Of a DNA stretch of 64,000 bases, positions 59,921 to 64,000 are shown one piece after another. Origin of the DNA: Metallosphaera yellowstonensis MK1 (GTDB taxonomy: Archaea; Thermoproteota; Thermoprotei_A; Sulfolobales; Sulfolobaceae); NCBI RefSeq assembly GCF_000243315.1, contig NZ_JH597770.1, positions 541,740 to 605,739 on the forward strand. Direction: 5' to 3'. Under the pieces are notes generated by a model. The model saw only the letters and a program-made list of their open reading frames with translations, did not search any database and was not told where the DNA came from. A program made the translations under genes and the position numbers. Position 1 is the stretch's first letter, and each line of letters begins with the position of its first letter.

Positions 59921-60301
59921 TTAGCTGACCAGGTAAGCGTAATTAAGCACGATCTCCTCATTCTGGTTAACCTCGACGTGTATCTTGTAATGGAGTTGTG
60001 TTACGAAGACGGTGTAATTACCAGCGGGTAAGAGGAACATAGCTACGCCGTCAGGTGCAGTGAAGTTTTGATGAAATCCGTTACCGTAGACCCAAACTAC
60101 TGCGTCTCCAAGGGGCTGCGTCCCGCCAAAATAGCCGTAATTGATGAGAACCTTCACCTTTAGGGTGTAGTACCCCCCATTACTGCTTCCCCCGAGTGGC
60201 TGGACATCCACTTGAGTTTTGTAGGAGGAGGCTACCACTACTCCGCCTATCGTCAGAAGGAGCACGACCGCCATGGCAACTAGGAGGAGACCTTTCCTCA
60301 T
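59921..60301 (-). CDS. Secreted beta-sandwich protein
   Basis: 126 residues with a signal-like or anchor helix (4-25) ending in VVASSYK, then a beta-rich domain resembling Ig-like/carboxypeptidase-regulatory repeats (LKVKVLINYGY, DAVVWVYGNGFHQNFTAPDGVAMFLLPAGNYTVFV). Contains an N-x-S/T site. Likely an extracytoplasmic, possibly pilus- or surface-associated protein; family uncertain. Confidence 0.6.
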   Translation of the reverse strand: MRKGLLLVAMAVVLLLTIGGVVVASSYKTQVDVQPLGGSSNGGYYTLKVKVLINYGYFGGTQPLGDAVVWVYGNGFHQNFTAPDGVAMFLLPAGNYTVFVTQLHYKIHVEVNQNEEIVLNYAYLVS

Positions 60302-60352
60302 GATAGGGGGAATTGAGAAGACTAATATTTAAGTTGAATCAATATATCGGAC

Positions 60353-60901
60353 GTGTTCGATAGGTTCTTGGATGGTCTAAGATACTCCCTCAGGAACGAG
60401 AGACCCATACTTAGGAGGTACCTGATTCTAGGGGCCTTCGACGGAGTACTCGTCTCACTGGGCATACTCGTATCGTCATCGTTTGCTGGCGCTTCGGACA
60501 AAGTCATAACCATCTCCATTGTGACCGCGCTGGTGGCAGTAGCCATCTCTTCCGCTTGGAACTCACTCATCGTCGAACTCAAGGAGAGAAGGCTGGAGTT
60601 CGCCAGGCTGGAAAAGCAGATGATGAAGAGTCTGAGGGGATCCATTTATGATTACGGAATGAGGATGACAGTAGTCCTCTCAGTCCTGGCTCACGGCGTC
60701 TCGCCGTTCCTAGGACTGTTATCGCTCTTAGCTTTCCACTTAACAGGGAGCACAGTATACAGTGCGGCGATCTCCCTAGTGGAACTCCTGGGGCTAGGGT
60801 TCGCCTACGAGGGTAATACCAGCGATAAGATACGTTCCGGTCTATTCATAGCTCTTGGAGGAGTCATGACTCTAGTCATCTCCGTACTGTTGGCAAGGTG
60901 A
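60353..60901 (+). CDS. VIT1/CCC1 family transporter
   Basis: 182 residues from GTG 60353. Five hydrophobic helices with the family start LILGAFDGVLVSLGILVSSSFAG and the charged loop ELKERRLEFARLEKQMMKSL between helices 2 and 3, where these proteins bind Fe/Mn. Shorter than plant VIT1; transports Fe2+ or Mn2+ out of the cytoplasm. AATATTTAAGTTG precedes it. An interrupted gene follows after 7 bp. Confidence 0.82.
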   Translation: MFDRFLDGLRYSLRNERPILRRYLILGAFDGVLVSLGILVSSSFAGASDKVITISIVTALVAVAISSAWNSLIVELKERRLEFARLEKQMMKSLRGSIYDYGMRMTVVLSVLAHGVSPFLGLLSLLAFHLTGSTVYSAAISLVELLGLGFAYEGNTSDKIRSGLFIALGGVMTLVISVLLAR

Positions 60902-60908
60902 TGATGAT

Positions 60909-61001
60909 GTGACGCTCTCAGAAGATCCTAAAGTTGAGTTCGACGAGTATAGAGACACTTCCCCTCATTGGTTCTCGTCGATAGGGTTTGGGCTTCTTTG
61001 A
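60909..61001 (+). pseudogene. 5' fragment of a gene cut by an IS607-type end
   Basis: From GTG 60909 a frame of 26 native codons (TLSEDPKVEFDEYRDTSPHW and on) runs into the GGG of the mobile-element end at 60984 and stops five codons later at TGA 60999-61001. Composition is strongly protein-like and the codon use matches the neighbours, so this is the beginning of a real gene, probably co-transcribed with VIT1, whose remainder is gone. Its product is not recognisable from this piece. Confidence 0.5.
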
Positions 61002-61200
61002 ATTTTCATGAATTTGTATCAATCCTAGGCCTTGAGCTTCACCGGAGTCAGGGCTGGCCCGTTCACCCTACCCCCCAGCGGGATGACCCCATTCAACGCA
61101 GTGTTACCGCCCTTTGGGAAACCCGCACATCCCTGACGCACTTGCCGTCACACCTATCGGGATATTCCCACCTCATCCGGTGTGACTGTATTTTTATTTG
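60984..61200 (-). mobile_element. Solo right end of an IS607-type element
   Basis: GGGTTTGGGCTTC at 60984-60996 and the next roughly 65 bp align with the right end of the element at 774 (ATCAATCCT, then CTTCACCGG and GTCA blocks in the same order). Further in, GGGAAACCCGCACA near 61118 matches the tnpB 3' part. The reading frame is destroyed and the rest of the element is absent. This end would have encoded the TnpB guide-RNA scaffold. Inner boundary is vague. Confidence 0.7.
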
Positions 61201-61254
61201 CCTATAGAGTACGTAAACCTCGCGGTTTATCGGAAGTTGACAACGGCTCTCAAG

Positions 61255-61440
61255 TCACCACGGTGTTACTCCATCGCAACCATACCTGGAGAAAAGCGTC
61301 ATACATGCTCTCCCATCTCCAGACTTACATCTCTCACATAAGCTGCCGTAGTCGCTCACGGTGAGTTCGTCACATACGAGAGAGCCACATATTTCCACAC
61401 AGGTCCTGTCGCTCAATTTGATGTAGCATTCTACATTCAT
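61255..61440 (-). CDS. Cys-rich small protein
   Basis: 61 residues with eight cysteines ([19 protein letters not shown], then CERC, GRACM and YGCDG). Spacing suggests metal clusters or zinc binding; no family recognised. GTTTAAGA at 61463-61470 on the minus strand sits at the TATA distance from ATG 61440. The region next door is mobile-element debris, yet the promoter and cysteine pattern support a real gene. Confidence 0.5.
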   Translation of the reverse strand: MNVECYIKLSDRTCVEICGSLVCDELTVSDYGSLCERCKSGDGRACMTLFSRYGCDGVTPW

Positions 61441-61479
61441 TGGAGATCACTTTTTAAACTTCTTAAACAATTTATACCC

Positions 61480-62040
61480 ATGTCGAAACTCCTATCCAGG
61501 CGTGATAGACAGGAGGAAATCAGAAAAGGATTAGAGGGCATGATAAAGGAGATAGAGGGCGAGGATTTAAGAGTAGTCACTTTCATGGAATATACCGAAC
61601 CTTCCCCTCCGGTTAAGCCTAAGATCATCAAATTTTCTAATGTGCTACCGTTACTGAGGAGATTAGCTGAGATGGGTAGAGTTGAGAAAGGAGTAGCAAA
61701 GGTAATGTTCTATTCCCCCAGTACGGGGAGGTCTAGGGGACTGACACCAACCATGATGGCAGGTTTCCAGTATCTGGCCCCTGGTGCAAGAACTGAACCT
61801 CACTCTCATAACATGGCCTCGATATACATTGTGGTGAAAGGAGAGGGAAGTTCCATAATAGGAGGAGAAGTCTTCAGCTGGAGTGAGGGAGACGTCTTTG
61901 TAGTCCCAGCCAACATTGAGCATAGTCATATGAATGAGGGGCAGGAGGAGGCTATACTGTTCGATGTTACAGACTCAGGATTATTGGAGAACATGGGGAT
62001 ATTGGAGTTCAGGCAAGAGATGAGTGAGGTCAAGAAGTGA
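61480..62040 (+). CDS. Cupin-domain protein
   Basis: 186 residues; a helical N-terminus and a C-terminal cupin barrel with motif 1 as [23 protein letters not shown] and motif 2 as [17 protein letters not shown], supplying His/Glu metal ligands. Possibly a gentisate-dioxygenase-like or small-molecule-binding single cupin; reaction unknown. TTTTTAAACT at 61451-61460 is about 25 bp from the ATG, again leaderless, and is interleaved with the promoter of the Cys-rich gene. Confidence 0.8.
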   Translation: MSKLLSRRDRQEEIRKGLEGMIKEIEGEDLRVVTFMEYTEPSPPVKPKIIKFSNVLPLLRRLAEMGRVEKGVAKVMFYSPSTGRSRGLTPTMMAGFQYLAPGARTEPHSHNMASIYIVVKGEGSSIIGGEVFSWSEGDVFVVPANIEHSHMNEGQEEAILFDVTDSGLLENMGILEFRQEMSEVKK

Positions 62041-62327
62041 ACGGAAAAGGGGTTTAAGGCATTACAGGTGAGCCGTGAGAGCTTCAATTTTTCCATTTTA
62101 GAGAGGAGAAGTTCCTTAAAGGATAAAGATGGACTACCTGAGCTTAAACACTTTTTCCCAAACTCTTTAGTTAAATCAATGGTACTCCTTCATGGATGCT
62201 TAAAGGAACCGTAGGATTAGTGTCCGCTGTCCCTTATCCTAAACCTTTCATGTGAAGGATCAGCGGGTTCTGACTCCAGTGAGAGGAGTTCTCTGTAACA
62301 CTCTATCCCTACTATGTAGGTAAACTA

Positions 62328-62347
62328 CCCCGCCCTCACGGACGGGG
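62328..62347. repeat. Terminal hairpin, tnpB 3' side
   Basis: CCCCGCCCTCAC-GGACGGGG; imperfect 8-bp stem. Between it and the tnpB stop (about 35 bp, including GACGGGGCTTTGGGGTT) lies the expected 3' part of the guide RNA and the guide itself would begin outside the element end. Confidence 0.6.
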
Positions 62348-62381
62348 CTTTGGGGTTTCCAGTGGCCTTCACGACGCACCT

Positions 62382-63527
62382 TCATGTCCCCTTCGGGGTG
62401 TTTACGTACCCCCGACCCGTACCTCTCGTTAAGGCACGGGCTACGTTAATAGATGCGTTCAGGTCACGGTTGTACTTGAGACCGCACTTAGGACAGCGAT
62501 ATTCCCTTCCTTCAACGTGGGTAACGTACCCACACCTGTGGCAAGTCTTGGACGTATTCTTAGGGTCTATGTATACCACCTTGATTCCTTGTATCTTAGC
62601 CTTGTACTCCACCATCTTCTGCAGTTTCCTGAAGGGTAAGGAGTGAAACCTCCTATTGAGTTTCTTACCCTTCTTGAAGTTCTCTCTAATACCCGTGAGC
62701 TTCTCCATCACTATCACAGGAGAAGGGAACTGTTTTACGTATTCCACAATCTCCTTGGAGATAACGTGAAGCTCGTGGTTCACAATCCTTCTCTCTCTAC
62801 CTCTCAGCCTCTTGAACACGTCCAACCTTCTCTTTTCCTGTAGTTTCCTCCTGATGTTGAAGTGCCTGTGCCTGACTTCCTTGATTCTAGATCCCTTGAA
62901 GAAGGTGCCCTTTGTCGGTTTACCGACTAGTGCCACTACTGTGGCTAAGTTCTTTTCACCCAGGTCTATCCCTATAGGTGTTTGTGGTTCAAAATCCTTG
63001 AATGGTTTTTCAAGGGTGAAGTAGGCGTACCACTCTCCGTCTCTCTTTACGAGTTCAACCTGTTGCAAAGACCACTCGCCGTCGTCAGAGAGGGCGTCAA
63101 CTATCATCTGTCTTTGTCTTTCCCCGAACTGTACTGGATACCACACACCATCACCGTCCAGCTTGAGGTACAACCAATAAGGTGTTAACTTAGTGTCCCT
63201 CCTCACGAGCTTGAAAGCACGGTAGTTCACTCGCATTGATACTTCATGCACGTGAAATTCTCTTCCCTCATTAGCCTTAACCAGTTCTACTGCTTTGTCC
63301 CTAGCAGTCTGCGTGAGAGTGGAAGATAGACCGAACCTTCTTCTCGCCTCCTTGTACGCTTTCTGTTGGAGAAGATTCTTATCCTTGATCTTAAAGGAAG
63401 CGAAGAACTTCACAGCTTTTAGGTACTTCTCTAGAACGACGTTCAGTTTGTGTCTCTTCTCTTTGTTAGGGTTCAGAATCTTCCCCTGTACTGCTACTTT
63501 AACTTCTGCCCTCAGGGAACGTCCCAA
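62382..63527 (-). CDS. tnpB: TnpB, RNA-guided nuclease of the IS200/IS605 element
   Basis: 381 residues, uninterrupted and of normal TnpB length. RuvC-like catalytic residues Asp188 (GIDLGEKN), Glu275 (VMEKLTGIRE) and Asp355 (NRDLNASIN); zinc ribbon Cys329/Cys332 and Cys345/Cys348. The N-terminal half carries the usual wedge and recognition parts. TnpB proteins use a guide RNA made from the element's own 3' end to cut target DNA beside a short target-adjacent motif. All active-site residues are intact, so it may be active. No promoter of note beyond TTTTATATTTTGA at about 63531-63543. Confidence 0.93.
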   Translation of the reverse strand: MGRSLRAEVKVAVQGKILNPNKEKRHKLNVVLEKYLKAVKFFASFKIKDKNLLQQKAYKEARRRFGLSSTLTQTARDKAVELVKANEGREFHVHEVSMRVNYRAFKLVRRDTKLTPYWLYLKLDGDGVWYPVQFGERQRQMIVDALSDDGEWSLQQVELVKRDGEWYAYFTLEKPFKDFEPQTPIGIDLGEKNLATVVALVGKPTKGTFFKGSRIKEVRHRHFNIRRKLQEKRRLDVFKRLRGRERRIVNHELHVISKEIVEYVKQFPSPVIVMEKLTGIRENFKKGKKLNRRFHSLPFRKLQKMVEYKAKIQGIKVVYIDPKNTSKTCHRCGYVTHVEGREYRCPKCGLKYNRDLNASINVARALTRGTGRGYVNTPKGT

Positions 63528-63563
63528 TCTTTTTTATATTTTGATTCACATTTATACTTAGCT

Positions 63564-63583
63564 CCCCGTCCTCATGGACGGGG
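63564..63583. repeat. Terminal hairpin, tnpB 5' side
   Basis: CCCCGTCC-TCAT-GGACGGGG: perfect 8-bp stem with TCAT loop, near-copy of the hairpin at 62328. Confidence 0.7.
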
Positions 63584-63687
63584 TCTCAGGTGTCAAAAGA
63601 TGAAAGCATGAAAGTGAATTGGTAGCGAAAACGTGAGCCCGATGCAGGAAAAACTTTCACCTTCCTTCAGTCGTGAGAAGAATTAGG

Positions 63688-64000
63688 TCACTTGCTCCAT
63701 ACTACGCGGTATACATCCAGAAGTTTTTTGTCCCTCCAACGGGACAGTTCCTGGAAACTCTTATCCTTGATGAAGGCATACTCCTTCATCTGTTCTACTG
63801 CCTTCTTCACTGCGGTGTAAGGAAACTTATCGAACTTAGCTAGAGTGTGCATCCACTCGTTAGCTCCGTACCCAAAGCCTCTACTGAAGAAGTACTCTAA
63901 TCCGCCCTCCCCACCCCCCAGGTGGTAGGTTAAGAACGGACCCATGAAAGCCCACCTGAGGCCTATTGCCGCTGTCATGACCTTGTCTATGTCCTCCACC
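63688..64000 (-). CDS. 3-Hydroxyacyl-CoA dehydrogenase (lambda-crystallin-like), 5' part outside window
   Basis: Only the C-terminal 103 residues are in the window, open at the right edge. [32 protein letters not shown] is the typical C-terminal-domain segment of short 3-hydroxyacyl-CoA dehydrogenases and lambda-crystallin-like enzymes; the Arg/Trp-rich end ([16 protein letters not shown]) is also usual. Could take part in beta-oxidation or in the crotonyl-/3-hydroxybutyryl-CoA steps of the 4-hydroxybutyrate branch. The NAD-binding half is not visible. Confidence 0.85.
   Translation of the reverse strand, partial: VEDIDKVMTAAIGLRWAFMGPFLTYHLGGGEGGLEYFFSRGFGYGANEWMHTLAKFDKFPYTAVKKAVEQMKEYAFIKDKSFQELSRWRDKKLLDVYRVVWSK

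Larger units (their letters stand above)
62328..63583 (-). mobile_element. IS200/IS605-type element carrying only tnpB
   Basis: The intact tnpB is bracketed by related hairpins: CCCCGTCC-TCAT-GGACGGGG at 63564-63583 (perfect 8-bp stem) on the 5' side and CCCCGCCCTCAC-GGACGGGG at 62328-62347 (one mismatch) on the 3' side. There is no TnpA transposase gene and no target duplication, as for solo-tnpB elements of this family. Exact ends lie a few bases outside or near the hairpins and are not certain. Confidence 0.75.

Overview
The window looks like a chromosomal segment of a thermoacidophilic, sulfur-oxidising crenarchaeon of the order Sulfolobales, closest in flavour to Metallosphaera or Acidianus. 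The evidence is a Cdc6-2/GINS23/MCM/RFC replication block in typical Sulfolobales order, a DoxBCE-type terminal quinol oxidase, an archaeal sulfide:quinone oxidoreductase with all three redox cysteines, CDP-archaeol synthase, an intron-containing tRNA-Ser, many GTG/TTG starts, and TATA boxes about 25 bp ahead of start codons (leaderless transcripts). Methylmalonyl-CoA mutase small subunit plus its MeaB chaperone, a crotonase very like 3-hydroxypropionyl-CoA dehydratase, and a partial 3-hydroxyacyl-CoA dehydrogenase fit the 3-hydroxypropionate/4-hydroxybutyrate carbon fixation cycle (inference).

Layout. 1-2.7 kb: a truncated MFS transporter and a decayed IS607-type element. 2.8-9.5 kb: transporters and membrane proteins (TauE/SafE, DedA, CPA2 antiporter), a DtxR regulator, a KDG-aldolase-family enzyme and a membrane-tethered HTH regulator. 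9.5-10.4 kb: a decayed stretch. 10.4-16.6 kb: methylmalonyl-CoA mutase/MeaB, a DUF2250-like regulator with an alpha/beta hydrolase, sulfide:quinone oxidoreductase with its DUF1641 partner, and a P-loop protein. 16.7-30.7 kb: the informational core (proteasome beta, RFC small and large, MoaC, HTH, Cdc6-2, THUMP-like protein, GINS23, MCM, CarS, a RadA paralogue, Clp1-type kinase, Tmk, UPF0148, UPF0147) with tRNA-Leu and tRNA-Ser. 31-34 kb: doxBCE. 34-43.6 kb: TatD, an AbrB-type switch, a regulator with a palindromic operator, amidohydrolase, Dph6, molybdenum-cofactor genes mobA-moeA and mobB-CBS-methyltransferase, and a second DtxR. 44-54 kb: glycerate kinase, a solitary NuoB, Sua5, biotin ligase, a lipoamide-dehydrogenase-like flavoprotein, UspA, TldD/TldE, NikR, homoserine dehydrogenase and a CtaB-like prenyltransferase. 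55-64 kb: an IS with intact ends but a broken transposase, the crotonase, a COG1180 radical SAM protein, DUF309, an adenosine-specific-kinase-family protein, VIT1, a solo remnant of the IS607-type right end, a cupin, an intact TnpB-only IS200/IS605 element, and the partial dehydrogenase.

The genes are packed, with many 4-bp ATGA/GTGA overlaps and several long convergent overlaps. Mobile-element history is the main accessory theme. There are an IS607 element and a solo copy of its RNA-coding end; an approximately 1.1-kb DDE element with 14-bp inverted repeats and a 6-bp target duplication, together with a 221-bp internally deleted MITE-like derivative of it about 11 kb away; and one apparently functional TnpB (RNA-guided nuclease) gene between hairpins. 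I saw no CRISPR array, rRNA or obvious replication origin, and no clear multi-gene system of wholly unknown type. The least explained pieces are a repeat-built DUF1641 partner of sulfide:quinone oxidoreductase, a 23-residue Lys/Gln-rich micro-ORF, a tandem-hairpin segment ahead of tmk, a structured 350-bp gap near 57.7 kb, and interleaved leaderless promoters.
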